Below are positions 7,450 to 16,670 of a stretch of DNA of 44,343 bases, piece by piece. The DNA lies in contig NZ_AKJG01000090.1 in the NCBI RefSeq assembly GCF_000282455.1, positions 1 to 44,343 of the forward strand, in the 5' to 3' direction. The notes beneath the pieces are model-generated. The model did not search any database, was not told where the DNA came from, and saw nothing but the letters and a program-made list of their open reading frames with translations. A program made the position numbers and the translations under genes. The DNA comes from Pseudomonas sp. GM74. GTDB taxonomy: Bacteria; Pseudomonadota; Gammaproteobacteria; Pseudomonadales; Pseudomonadaceae. How positions within the stretch are numbered: position 1 is the first letter of the stretch; every line of letters begins with the position of its first letter.

Positions 7450-8547
7450 TCAGGACTTCGCTTCCTTGGTCCCCAGCACGTCGCGGATGTTGTCCACCAC
7501 ATTGCTGTCCTTGATCACATCGTTGAGCCAGCCCTCGAGCGGCATGTTGCCCCATTTGATCGCGCGTTCGATCAGGTAGGGGACAGGGCTCTGGGGTTCG
7601 GTCTGCTTGAAGAATTGCGCGATACCCGCCAGCAGGGTGAACGCCTCGTCGCGGGTCTGTGGCGTGGTGCGCAGTGGTGTGACTGGAATGTCTTGCCGGG
7701 TCTGGGTCATTGCAGCACCTGTGGGTTGTGCGCCAGCGCTTTCGGAGACGGCCGGGGTGGGCGCGGCAGGGGCCGGGTTCAGTTCGATGCCGCGATCCTT
7801 GAGCAGTTTCTCGGCCAGTTGGCCGGCGCGGGACAACACGTCGTGGAGCCCGGCAAAACTCGGCGCGTCATGGCCAAACAGCCTGTCGGCCGTGTTCTGC
7901 AGCCGTTGGCATGCGTTGAGGCTGGCGGCTATTTCGCCGGCCTTCAGGCGCAGGTGATCGGAGTCGGTCAGCACCACCGAACGCTGGAACACCTCGGCGT
8001 TGATCTTGCCTTCGTCGAGGGCGGCACGCATGGCCTGGGGGTTCTGCAACCCAAGGTTTTCCACGTGCCGGGATTCGTCATAGCGCAGCAGGCCGTACTG
8101 TTGGCCCTGGGTGATGGGCAGTCCGCCCACGACATCCGCCAGCGACGTTTTCATCCACGCCAGTCGGGCAGCGCGTTCATCGACCCCATCCTCGAGGGAC
8201 GGGAAGAGGTCGGTCCAGAAATTGTCCAGTATGCGTTCGGCCAGGGTCAGGCCGAAGGTGATACCGGTGAAATGGTACTTGTGCGCCAAGGCTTCGCTGA
8301 GCCAGGCGACCAGCATCAGGTCCTTGCTCTGGCGAGCCAGGCCCTGTGCAGCCAGGGTGAGGGTCAGGTCCCAGTCGGATGACTTCAGGTCGGTTTGCCA
8401 GTCACCATGGGTCAGGTAGTCGGGGTCTGCTCGCCGTGCTTCTTTCACCTGATCGAACAAGGTGGAAAAGCTCAGGTCTTCGCCGCTCCCCTCGTTGATG
8501 GGCGCGGTCAGTTCGGCCAGCGAAAGGTCGTTGAGAAATTCAGACAT
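7450..8547 (-). CDS. tssA: Type VI secretion protein TssA (ImpA family)
   Basis: A 365-residue TssA. An ImpA_N domain lies at the N-terminus (MSEFLNDLSLAELTAPINEG, and WLSEALAHKYHFTGITFGLT about 81-100). A Pro/Ala-rich linker (about 258-290) leads to a short C-terminal domain ending PYLIERAIKWGNMPLEGWLN. Length and layout match the short TssA1-type class. TssA caps or primes sheath and tube assembly at the baseplate. It is the last gene of the T6SS operon and is separated from hcp by an intrinsic terminator, so it may be expressed well below hcp. A REP pair follows. Confidence 0.92.
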   Translation of the reverse strand: MSEFLNDLSLAELTAPINEGSGEDLSFSTLFDQVKEARRADPDYLTHGDWQTDLKSSDWDLTLTLAAQGLARQSKDLMLVAWLSEALAHKYHFTGITFGLTLAERILDNFWTDLFPSLEDGVDERAARLAWMKTSLADVVGGLPITQGQQYGLLRYDESRHVENLGLQNPQAMRAALDEGKINAEVFQRSVVLTDSDHLRLKAGEIAASLNACQRLQNTADRLFGHDAPSFAGLHDVLSRAGQLAEKLLKDRGIELNPAPAAPTPAVSESAGAQPTGAAMTQTRQDIPVTPLRTTPQTRDEAFTLLAGIAQFFKQTEPQSPVPYLIERAIKWGNMPLEGWLNDVIKDSNVVDNIRDVLGTKEAKS

Positions 8548-8563
8548 GGGAAACTCTGATCAG

Positions 8564-8600
8564 GCTAAAAGAACACCGTGCCCGCCGGGCAGGCACGGTG
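8564..8600 (-). terminator. Intrinsic terminator between hcp and tssA
   Basis: CACCGTGCC (8574-8582) pairs perfectly over 9 bp with GGCACGGTG (8592-8600) around a 9-nt loop. On the minus strand the stem is followed by TTCTTTTAG and preceded by TTTT, which is a bidirectional-looking Rho-independent terminator. It lies 41 nt after the hcp stop codon and would attenuate transcription into tssA. Confidence 0.82.
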
Positions 8601-8641
8601 CTGAAAACGAGCCGCTTGCGCGGCCCGTCGTTACCACGGTT

Positions 8642-9160
8642 TTATGCGAAAACCTTGTTCGAAGTGCGATCCCAGCCACCGGTGACGTTACCGCCGCCCT
8701 GGCCATCTGCACGGCTCTGCTGGGTGTAGGTGGTCTTGATGCGAGCGAAGTTGAAGCTGATTTCTTCGATCGGCAGATCACCAACGGCTTTGTCTTCACC
8801 GTTCTGGCTGCCGCCGGCGACCGCTTTCACGGACGACACCACGACTTCTTCCAGGTTGATGGTCAGGTAGGTCACCTTGTCGCCACCGGCGCGGTTCACG
8901 TTCAGCTGGATCTTGGAAATGTGCTTGCCATTGCAGCAGTGTTCGAACAGCTTGGCAGAAGCCTTGTCCACGGCTTTGCGGATTGTGAAGTCGCTCAACG
9001 ATACACGCTCCGACGAAGCACCGCCCGACGAGCTGGCCGTCGCGGAAGTCGCTTGGGTGGCGCCGTACTCGTAGCCCAGCACTTCGATCCAATCCTTGTG
9101 TTTGTCGTCCAGAACTTCACCTGGAATGCCGTCGATCTGGATGTATGCGTCAAATGCCAT
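8642..9160 (-). CDS. hcp: Hcp, T6SS inner tube protein
   Basis: A 172-residue Hcp protein beginning MAFDAYIQIDGIPGEVLDDK, with the family segments DKASAKLFEHCCNGKHI and VTYLTINLEEVVVSSV. Hcp hexamers stack into the tube that is fired through the sheath and can carry effectors. The start at ATG 9160 has a strong AAGGAG (GGTAAGGAGAAAATAGAAATG). An in-frame upstream ATG (9208) would read through the leader hairpin and is rejected. The gene is flanked by a 16-bp leader hairpin and a downstream terminator, an arrangement suited to a separate, very abundant mRNA. It lacks C-terminal extensions, so it is not an evolved Hcp. Confidence 0.95.
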   Translation of the reverse strand: MAFDAYIQIDGIPGEVLDDKHKDWIEVLGYEYGATQATSATASSSGGASSERVSLSDFTIRKAVDKASAKLFEHCCNGKHISKIQLNVNRAGGDKVTYLTINLEEVVVSSVKAVAGGSQNGEDKAVGDLPIEEISFNFARIKTTYTQQSRADGQGGGNVTGGWDRTSNKVFA

Positions 9161-9186
9161 TTCTATTTTCTCCTTACCTTCATTTA

Positions 9187-9220
9187 AAGGGCTGTGACTT
9201 GCGAGCAAGTCACAGCCCTT
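9187..9220 (-). promoter_or_regulatory. Perfect 16-bp hairpin in the hcp leader
   Basis: AAGGGCTGTGACTTGC (9187-9202) and its exact reverse complement (9205-9220) are separated by two bases. In practice this forms about 14 bp closing a 6-nt GC-rich loop. On the minus strand it is followed by only TTTAAATG, so it is a poor terminator in the hcp direction. It lies 26 nt upstream of the hcp ATG. It may stabilise the hcp mRNA 5' end after processing, or act as a partial terminator after the IcmF-OmpA gene. A second, imperfect GC-rich inverted repeat lies near 9262-9298. Confidence 0.75.
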
Positions 9221-9323
9221 CGCTTTAACCTCTTTGAAACGATCAAGAGAGGTGTCTTATGCCGGCCCGGGCCTCTCGTCGAGATGACCCGGATGCCGGT
9301 ATTTCTTCACAAGGCGCGCCTGC

Positions 9324-11798
9324 TCAGTTGAGTGCCCGCACTTCGATTTCTACCCGCCGGTTAGGCTCCAGGCATTGAATCAGCCGGGCCCTGGGTTGCT
9401 GCATGTCGCACTTGACCAGGGGCTTGGTGCTGCCTTCGCCGATCGCTTCCACCAACTCGCCGGGTACGCCTTTGCCCACCAGGTAGGTCTTGATGGTTTG
9501 CGCCCGCTCTCTGGAAACCTGCAGGTTGCCTTGGGGATCGCCGAGTTGATCGGCATGCCCGGCGATGATGATTTTTCCGATGTTGGGGGTGCTGAGCAGC
9601 TTGCCGGCGATCGCACTCAGCTGGCTTTGCCCTTCAGTCTTCAGGCTCTGGAAGTCGGCACGGGCGAAGGCGAACAGGGTGTCCGACTCCAGCGTGATGG
9701 TTTCGATCGAGCGCAACGACTGGGTCAGCAGGCTGTTGATGTAGTTGCGCGAGCTGGAGATCAGGAACGCGTTGTCGAGGATCCGCGGCACGTCCGGCTC
9801 GTGGATCTGGTCGCTGTAGAAGTTGATCTGGCGGCTGGCGAACTCATAGTCCGAGGCGGCGACACTGGCGTTGCCCACCTGACGGGCAATCGCCGGGTAC
9901 CAGTAATCCGGGATTTTCGCTTTCAGGAACCCGGGGTCGGCCTTTTCACGCTGGGCGCGCGACAGCATGACGTAGGTGTCCAGCGTCGCCTTGCCGAAAC
10001 CGGCGATGGACTGCGCCCGGTTGTCATTGGGCAGCGCCTTGGGTTCGACGCTGTCCACGCCGGTCACGGGCATCAACTCTTTGGCGTTGCGCTGATAGAC
10101 CTTGAGGGTGGTCAGCAAATACAACGAGCGGGTCAGGTTGTCGGCCGTGGGCTTGAGCATCACGCTTTCCAGTCGCTCGAAATAGCGGCTGCGCACCAGT
10201 GGCTCTACCTTGTGGCCTTGATAGAGCCCCAGGCGCAGGCGCAGCGGTACACCCTGGTCGTGGTGTTGCGCGTAGTAGTGAGCAGTCCAGAAGCGCAGGC
10301 GATCCAGGGTTTGCCAGGCGGTGTACTGCCCGGTGGCCGAGTGATCGTCGGCGGCGGCTTGGGTCAGCTCTGTGGACAGGCTCTTCAGGGTGTTCTTGTT
10401 GTTGACGTACGACCAGCTCAGCAGGCTGCACAGCAACACAGCGACCAGTCCGGCACCGCCGATCCAGGCTGCCCTGCGCCGACGCTCGCGGTGGTTGGTG
10501 GTGTACAGCGCCACCAGGTGCTGGTCGGGAATGATGACCTTGCGGAACAGACTGTTGATGAACAACGGGCGCGGCTGCGCATTGCCGTCGGCGATCTCCC
10601 GGTCACCTTCCAGCGAGAAACGCTCTGTCACCTGCCGTGCATGACCGCCCAGTTCCGGCTGGTCGGCATCGAGGGCGCTGGTGAAATAGAAGCCGCGCAG
10701 CAGTTCTGCACTTTGATAAGGGTTGGCGCGCAGCAGGGCATCGACGAACAGTTGAAGCCGGGGCTTGAGGGCCGCCAGTTCCAGCGGAAACCGGTACACC
10801 GCCGAATCCTGCCGGGTGATCTGGATGTCCTGCGTGACCAGTTGCTGGCTCGCCACCTGTTGCCAATAGCTGACCAGTTCGTCCATCGCGACGCCGAAGC
10901 GCTGTCCCCAGTCGGCCTGCTCATAGCCTTTGTGGGAAAAGGTCTTGCCCATCACTTCGCCGCGGGCGGTCTCGTCCAGTTGGCGATAGAAGGGCGCAAA
11001 GCCCGGCACCAGGTCGCACTTGGTGAACACCAGGTAGACCGGCAGGCGCACTTCCAGCAAGGCATGGGTTTCCTGAATGCGTTCGCGCAGGCGCTTGGCG
11101 ATGCGCTCCTGATCTTCGAGAGAGGCTTGCAGGATGTCGTGGATGCTCACCGTGACGATCAGGCCATTGAGCGGCCGTCGCTGGCGATGCTGGCGCAGCA
11201 GTTGCAGGAACGCGCGCCATTTGCCGGCCTCTTCCTGGTTGTTCATGTAGCGCCCGGCGGTGTCCAGAAGCACGGCCTCGGAGCTGAAGAACCAGTCGCA
11301 ATTGCGCGTGCCACCCAGACCTGCGACCCGCACGCCTTCGCGCTCGGCGTAAGGGAAATTGAGCCCCGACTGGTAGAGCATGGTGCTCTTGCCTGCCGCG
11401 GGCTGGCCGACCACCAGGTACCAGGGCAGGGCATACAGCGCATCCTTGGGGTTGCTGCCCCGTGGCTTGTTGCTGTGCAAGCGCTCGATGCTCTGCAACA
11501 GGCGCTCGCGCAACAGGCTGACTTCCTCGCGATCCGCCGGGCTCGCGTTCAACACGGCCTGGTCGGCATCCTCGCGCAGCAGTCCTTCGAGGTTGTGATG
11601 CCGGGACACGCCGCGATAAAGCAGCAGCACATAGCCGGCGGACAGACCCAGGAACGCACCGATGCCGGTCAACAGGCTGTTGAGCGAACTGAAGCCGAAC
11701 GCACGCCCGATGCCCCACACCACGAAGATCGTGAGGAAAAAGCACACCCCCAGGATGTAGGGTTGATAGCGCAAGAAGTAATACTTGATCTTGTTCAT
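9324..11798 (-). CDS. IcmF-like T6SS protein with C-terminal OmpA domain
   Basis: An 824-residue protein. Two N-terminal membrane segments (about 12-31 and 45-62) are followed by an IcmF-type NTPase domain with Walker A GQPAAGKS (131-138) and DTAGRY. A third membrane segment lies near residues 443-465, then the IcmF-related region. Residues about 706-824 form an OmpA-like peptidoglycan-binding domain (AGHADQLGDPQGN, LQVSRERAQTIKTYL and NRRVEIEV). It is much shorter than the full TssM at 12753-16640 and lacks the TssM C-terminal periplasmic domain. Because TssL here lacks an OmpA domain, this protein may anchor the membrane complex to the cell wall. Its start overlaps tagF by 4 nt (ATGA). A standard symbol is not certain. 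Confidence 0.88.
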   Translation of the reverse strand: MNKIKYYFLRYQPYILGVCFFLTIFVVWGIGRAFGFSSLNSLLTGIGAFLGLSAGYVLLLYRGVSRHHNLEGLLREDADQAVLNASPADREEVSLLRERLLQSIERLHSNKPRGSNPKDALYALPWYLVVGQPAAGKSTMLYQSGLNFPYAEREGVRVAGLGGTRNCDWFFSSEAVLLDTAGRYMNNQEEAGKWRAFLQLLRQHRQRRPLNGLIVTVSIHDILQASLEDQERIAKRLRERIQETHALLEVRLPVYLVFTKCDLVPGFAPFYRQLDETARGEVMGKTFSHKGYEQADWGQRFGVAMDELVSYWQQVASQQLVTQDIQITRQDSAVYRFPLELAALKPRLQLFVDALLRANPYQSAELLRGFYFTSALDADQPELGGHARQVTERFSLEGDREIADGNAQPRPLFINSLFRKVIIPDQHLVALYTTNHRERRRRAAWIGGAGLVAVLLCSLLSWSYVNNKNTLKSLSTELTQAAADDHSATGQYTAWQTLDRLRFWTAHYYAQHHDQGVPLRLRLGLYQGHKVEPLVRSRYFERLESVMLKPTADNLTRSLYLLTTLKVYQRNAKELMPVTGVDSVEPKALPNDNRAQSIAGFGKATLDTYVMLSRAQREKADPGFLKAKIPDYWYPAIARQVGNASVAASDYEFASRQINFYSDQIHEPDVPRILDNAFLISSSRNYINSLLTQSLRSIETITLESDTLFAFARADFQSLKTEGQSQLSAIAGKLLSTPNIGKIIIAGHADQLGDPQGNLQVSRERAQTIKTYLVGKGVPGELVEAIGEGSTKPLVKCDMQQPRARLIQCLEPNRRVEIEVRALN

Positions 11799-12721
11799 AC
11801 GGACTTCGAATCCAGGGCATCGACAAAACGGTCGATAACGTCACCCAGAGGGCGGTCGATTTCGGGAAAGGCGTGTTTGCGGTGGTGCTCGTCAAAGGCA
11901 TCGAATGACGCCAGCACGTCATAGCTCTGCGAGCGGTCATGGATGCCGGTCAGCAGGCGGTAGGCATCGCTGGTATTGCGTGAGGCAAAACAGATCAGCC
12001 GGGGGCGCATGAAGTCGTCCGCCAGCAGGTTGATCTGCGGCACGGCGCGTTCGGGTGTCATTTGCGTCAGCCAGGTGACCCACAAATCGGCGGTCGGGTT
12101 TTTCAACCCCCGTTCCGCCGGCAAGGGCAGGGTGATGCCGATCGGTGTGGCCTGATCGAGGTGCCTTCTCAGGGCCTGGAGCCGGGTCAGCACGGCGTTG
12201 GTGACGAACTCCGGGTAGGTGCCCTGCAGCGCGCAGGCGATGTCGCGCAGGTTGAAGTTCACCAGGAACTTGTCATGTACGCGCCGGAACAACTCGAAGT
12301 CCTGTCCTTGCAACGGGCGCAGGGCTTTGATGCGCTCGAACAGCACCGAAGTGCTTTCGCCCTGGACCGCCATGTGCAGCAGCGGTCTGATCTGCCCGCT
12401 GAACAGTTCGCCCAGGGTGAACGGATTGACCAGAGGTTCGGTTTCGCTGGCCTTGAGCGTCTGGAAAATGAAAAACGGATAGCGTCGGCCACTCGAATCC
12501 CTGGAGCTGATCAACCCACCCAGCAACCAGTTGCCGCTGCGCGCGCGATAGCTGAAAAAGCACACCGGCAAAGCGTCGAACAACGCCCGCCAGTCTTCGC
12601 GATGCTGCAGGGCGGCCAGCGCCCCTTGCAGCCAGCTATCGAACTCGCAGACCTCGTCGCCCGCACCTTGCAGGCTGACGAAGTCCGGGCTCGCGGGGAC
12701 CTTGCCGAAGCAGCCGATCAT
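11795..12721 (-). CDS. tagF: TagF, T6SS-associated regulatory protein
   Basis: A 308-residue protein starting MIGCFGKVPASPDFVSLQG, the hallmark GxxGKxPxxxDF signature of the TagF/BMA_A0400 family (DUF2094). In P. aeruginosa H1-T6SS TagF represses assembly post-translationally together with the Fha scaffold and the PpkA/PppA kinase-phosphatase pair. None of those partners is encoded in this window, so TagF here may act by another route or with unlinked partners. It begins 31 nt after tssM and overlaps the IcmF-OmpA gene. Confidence 0.9.
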   Translation of the reverse strand: MIGCFGKVPASPDFVSLQGAGDEVCEFDSWLQGALAALQHREDWRALFDALPVCFFSYRARSGNWLLGGLISSRDSSGRRYPFFIFQTLKASETEPLVNPFTLGELFSGQIRPLLHMAVQGESTSVLFERIKALRPLQGQDFELFRRVHDKFLVNFNLRDIACALQGTYPEFVTNAVLTRLQALRRHLDQATPIGITLPLPAERGLKNPTADLWVTWLTQMTPERAVPQINLLADDFMRPRLICFASRNTSDAYRLLTGIHDRSQSYDVLASFDAFDEHHRKHAFPEIDRPLGDVIDRFVDALDSKSV

Positions 12722-12752
12722 TGGCCGGTTCCCGGGTTCAAGGTTCGACGGC

Positions 12753-15700
12753 TCACAGCGCTTGGCCTTCTTTGGCGTTGAGCGCGCTCAAGGCCTTGAC
12801 GTTGGCCAGGTCGGTCAACTTGACGCCGCCGTAGTTGCGCACGGCGAGGCTGACCGGGCCGCTGCCGGTGTTCCAGCTGAAGCGTTGCTGGATGCCGTCC
12901 AGATCGCTGACCCGTGCGCTGTCGTTCATGCGCAGCAGGCCCCAGCGGCCCGGGTAGTCGAACACCGTGATGCGTTCGCCGGTCAGGGTCACCACATCCA
13001 GGCGTGCGCCCGGCGTGGTGGTGGTGCCCGGCCAGGAGAAGCGGCTCCAGCTGGTCTTGCCGTTGCGGTAGTGCTGCACCTGGCCATCGAGGGTGAAGAT
13101 GATGTCGGTCAGGTTGGCCGAGGGCTCGAGCATGATCTCGAAGCCGTTGTCGCGGTCCGACAGGCTGGCGATCACCTGGCCCAACGAGCTGGCCTTGTCG
13201 ATGCTGTTGACCATGTTCGGGTTGACCAGCGGCGTTGCCTTGCTGTTGCTGCTCATCCCCAGGCCTTCGCCACCGGACAGGTTGCCGATTTCGTTGCGCT
13301 TGAAGTTCGGCAGCAGCCCGGACTCCGGGTCGACGAAACGCTGCAGGTCCTTGACCGAGGCTTCATTGCGGCTGCCTGGCGCAATCGGGTAACGGTGCGC
13401 CATGACCTGTTCCCAGGGCTTGGCGATCTGCTGTGCCCAAGCCTTGGCAATCTGCTGGCCGGCCGGGTCGCGCAGGGTTTCCCAGGCAAACTGGATCGGC
13501 AGGCTGAACAGGCCCTGCAACGATTCGGACAGGCCACCCTGGCTGGTGTCGACGGTGGTCTCGACATAGTTGCGCACGCTGGTCACTTCGCTTGGCAGCC
13601 CTTCGAGGGTTTCGCTGATCAGTTGCTTGCTGCTCTTGCCAACGTCCTGGGAGCGCTGGATGTTGTTCATCCGCACCTTGAGCTTGCGCAAGGCCGCGAG
13701 GTAGCGGTCCATGATCGTGCTGTCGGCGCCTTCGGCGTTTTGCACGGCGAACACCCGCGACACAGGCTCGAAGCGCTTCGCCAGGCTGCCGTCATCGACC
13801 GCCGGCAAAGGCGAAATCAGCGTGCTGGGCGATGTGTTTTTGCCATCGAAAATCCCGCTGACGCCGCTCCAGAATCCGTCATCGGGCTTGACGCCCGCCG
13901 GCAGTGTTTCGCGGGGGGCCGGGACATCCCATTGGGTGTTGTCGTTGACCGCCGCCAGGAGGATTTTCACCGGCGAGTTTTGCACGTCGCTGAGCAGGGC
14001 CAGCTGTTGGGTCGCGTTGGCCATGTCGGTGAAATGACGAACACCGACGCTGTCGATCAGGGTGTACCAGGCCTGGGTGTAGTCGCGCTTGTAGCGCGTC
14101 ATGAACTCGCGGATGAAATTGGCTTTCTGCACGATGCTGTCGCCGCCTTCGCCGTCGAGCACCCAGTCCGATTCGTTTTGCAGGTTGCCCGACACCAGTT
14201 TGATCAGCTCAGGCTTGACGAACTGTTCCCAGCCCTGGCGGGTGAAAATCGCCGGCACCGCCTCGGTGCCATACAGCAACTGCCGGCCGGGCATCGGCAC
14301 CAGGTCGCTCAAGCCCACGGCCGGGAACTGACGGCTGGATTCGAGTTGCAGGCGCAGGTATTCACGGTCCACCAGCGAGCTGGAAATCATGAAGGACTTC
14401 AGGCTGTTGCGGGTTTCGCTGATGAGTTGCTCGTTACGCGACAAGGACGGTGCCTGGCCATTCTTGAGCAATTGCACGTAGACCGGCGAGTTGTCCTGAA
14501 TCACCGCCGTGCTGACAGGATTGTCGGCACTGGCGGTATTGGCCCAGGCCACCGGCAACGCAGCACCGACGAACTCCGGGTCTGGATGGGTGCCGGGTTG
14601 CGTCAGCATCAGGTAGAGCTTCAGTGCGTTATAGGACTCGATGATGGACGCGACTTGTCGCTCATCCAGCCGCCCGAGCATTTCTTCGGACAACGACAGC
14701 CCGCCGGTGGTCGCCGACAAATCCGCGGCATCGCTCGCCGTGGCCGGGTTGCGCAGTGCTGCCAGCGCATCGCCGCGTGCCTTGCTGGCAGCGCCCTTGG
14801 CCGCGCCGCTCAGGCGACTGGCCGCATCACCGGTACTGCGCGGCAAGCCGTTCAGGCGGGTTGGCAGCTTCAGGCCTTGCGCACGGCCTTTGGCGGCGTC
14901 GGCCTTGGACGACGCCGACGCAAAGCTGTTCTGCGGGTCCATGGTTTTGGCGAACTCATTGAAGGCGCGCATCTGCAATTGCAGTTGCAAGGTGACAGGT
15001 TCCAGCGCCTGGGTACGCAGTTGTTGCAGATAGGCGGCTTGCGCGACGCGGTAGATGTCGTCACCGCGATACAGGCCTGCGCCCAACTGCAACGGCACGC
15101 CTTTGGCACGGTACTTCTCGATGGCCGAGAGCTGCTCACGCAACAGCTCCAGGCCTTGGCCCGAGGCGAGCAACCCGGCACGGTCCGGGGACTGTTGCAG
15201 CTCGGTCAGTTGCTCGCGCAACGTGGCCAGCCACTGACGGTTGTTCTGGAACGACAGGGCTTGCCAGCCAATGAACGCGACGCCGGCCAGTACCGCCAGA
15301 CCCAGCAGGGCAGGGCTGACGGAGGTGTTCTTGCCAAGGCGCGACTGATAAAGGGTCAGGTCGCGATCCGGGAAGATCACCCGGCGGAACGTATCGGTAA
15401 TGAAATAGCTGCGGTCGCTGATTTTCTTGCCGGTGCTTGGCGACCCTTGCTCATGTTCCGGTTGCTCATGTTCCGGTTGTAGGGCGAACGACTCGGCCAG
15501 GTCGTCTTCATACACCTGGCCCAACTGCTGGTCGGTCTGCAGGGCACTGGTGAAATACAGCCCGCGCAACAACAGTGGCGCACCGCTGCGACCGGTCTCG
15601 GCGAAGTGCTGGAGAAACTGCTCCAGCACCCCGGACAGTTCGGCGAAATAGTTCGGGAAGTTCAGCAGGGCGCTGTTGGCATCGGCACCCAGCGCAACCA

Positions 15701-16640
15701 TCTGTGCGTCGACGTAGCGACGCACATGGCTGTGCAGGTTGGCCAGCTTGGCATCCAGCACCGGGCGCAGGCCCTGGTTGCGGATCTCGGACACACCGAA
15801 GGTCATGCCCAGCGGTTGCTGGCGCTCGTTCAGGTCCAGGCCTTCAAACGCCTGGCTGAAGCCCGGCAGTTGATCGGTCTTGCTCAGCATCAGGTAGATC
15901 GGTGGATTGGCCTCCAGGCAATCGTTGTATTCCTCGATGCGCGATACCAGTTGTGCGGCGAGTTTGTTGCGCTCGGCCGCGCTGCACGCCAGGAGTTCAG
16001 GCAGGCTCACCACCAACACCAGACCGTTGACCGCGGCCTTGCTGCGCTGCTTTTTCAGCAGCCGCAGGAAGGCGGCGAATTCACTGGCCGACGGGTCGTC
16101 CCGCAGGTAACGGCCGGCCGTATCGATCATCACGGCCTCGGGGCTGAAATACCAATCGCAATGCTGGGTGCCGCTTTCGGTGTCGTTGGCGCTGCTGGCA
16201 ATGCTTGCGGAAAGGCCAGAGCGGGTCAGCAATGAGGTCTTGCCCGCCGCGGACATGCCGATGACCAGGTACCACGGCAAATCGTAAAGTGCCGACGAGC
16301 CGCCGCCACCGGCCGAGCGGTCGGTGCGCAGCATCGCAATCGCGTGCTTGAGGCGTTCGCGCAGCACTTGCTGATCGCGGAACTCGCCGGTGGATTTGAG
16401 CGAGCGATCGACTTCGATCTGCACCAGGTTTTCAAGGTTGTGCTCCGCCCGGATACGCTTGTACTGACGCAGCACAATGATCAGCAGGTAGAAGGCGCTG
16501 ACGATCGCCATCGCCTCCGGCGCATAACCGCGCAGCCAGCTCACATGCGGCGCGACGAACCAGCAGACCGCCAGGCTCGCCAGCCACAGGGCGGGAACGA
16601 GGAACCAAAAGCTTTTCAACAAACGCAATAATGTCTTCAT
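12753..16640 (-). CDS. tssM: TssM (IcmF), T6SS membrane complex subunit
   Basis: A 1295-residue TssM of full family length. Membrane segments lie at about 12-30 and 42-58, with a third near residue 430-450. The cytoplasmic NTPase domain carries Walker A GMSAAGKTS (128-136, K134) and the switch-like DTAGRYL. It is followed by the IcmF-related and C-terminal periplasmic domains, which bind TssJ. Residues about 395-410 contain a tandem PEHEQ repeat within a low-complexity loop. A run of Ala/Gly/Lys-rich sequence near 575-640 is also low-complexity. TssM spans the inner membrane and connects TssL to the lipoprotein TssJ. The gene starts 30 nt after tssL. Confidence 0.95.
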   Translation of the reverse strand: MKTLLRLLKSFWFLVPALWLASLAVCWFVAPHVSWLRGYAPEAMAIVSAFYLLIIVLRQYKRIRAEHNLENLVQIEVDRSLKSTGEFRDQQVLRERLKHAIAMLRTDRSAGGGGSSALYDLPWYLVIGMSAAGKTSLLTRSGLSASIASSANDTESGTQHCDWYFSPEAVMIDTAGRYLRDDPSASEFAAFLRLLKKQRSKAAVNGLVLVVSLPELLACSAAERNKLAAQLVSRIEEYNDCLEANPPIYLMLSKTDQLPGFSQAFEGLDLNERQQPLGMTFGVSEIRNQGLRPVLDAKLANLHSHVRRYVDAQMVALGADANSALLNFPNYFAELSGVLEQFLQHFAETGRSGAPLLLRGLYFTSALQTDQQLGQVYEDDLAESFALQPEHEQPEHEQGSPSTGKKISDRSYFITDTFRRVIFPDRDLTLYQSRLGKNTSVSPALLGLAVLAGVAFIGWQALSFQNNRQWLATLREQLTELQQSPDRAGLLASGQGLELLREQLSAIEKYRAKGVPLQLGAGLYRGDDIYRVAQAAYLQQLRTQALEPVTLQLQLQMRAFNEFAKTMDPQNSFASASSKADAAKGRAQGLKLPTRLNGLPRSTGDAASRLSGAAKGAASKARGDALAALRNPATASDAADLSATTGGLSLSEEMLGRLDERQVASIIESYNALKLYLMLTQPGTHPDPEFVGAALPVAWANTASADNPVSTAVIQDNSPVYVQLLKNGQAPSLSRNEQLISETRNSLKSFMISSSLVDREYLRLQLESSRQFPAVGLSDLVPMPGRQLLYGTEAVPAIFTRQGWEQFVKPELIKLVSGNLQNESDWVLDGEGGDSIVQKANFIREFMTRYKRDYTQAWYTLIDSVGVRHFTDMANATQQLALLSDVQNSPVKILLAAVNDNTQWDVPAPRETLPAGVKPDDGFWSGVSGIFDGKNTSPSTLISPLPAVDDGSLAKRFEPVSRVFAVQNAEGADSTIMDRYLAALRKLKVRMNNIQRSQDVGKSSKQLISETLEGLPSEVTSVRNYVETTVDTSQGGLSESLQGLFSLPIQFAWETLRDPAGQQIAKAWAQQIAKPWEQVMAHRYPIAPGSRNEASVKDLQRFVDPESGLLPNFKRNEIGNLSGGEGLGMSSNSKATPLVNPNMVNSIDKASSLGQVIASLSDRDNGFEIMLEPSANLTDIIFTLDGQVQHYRNGKTSWSRFSWPGTTTTPGARLDVVTLTGERITVFDYPGRWGLLRMNDSARVSDLDGIQQRFSWNTGSGPVSLAVRNYGGVKLTDLANVKALSALNAKEGQAL

Positions 16641-16670
16641 GTCTTCCTGACTCGGTTACCTGACCTGTGC

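Noticed and set aside
9375..11924. Long plus-strand open frame opposite the IcmF-OmpA gene
   Set aside because: Same type of GC-driven antisense shadow; the minus-strand frame has clear domains and coupled neighbours.
12702..15482. Very long open frame on the plus strand opposite tssM
   Set aside because: The translation is Gln/Arg/His/Gly-rich, has no ribosome binding site and lies fully antisense to the well-supported tssM; it is a high-GC codon shadow.
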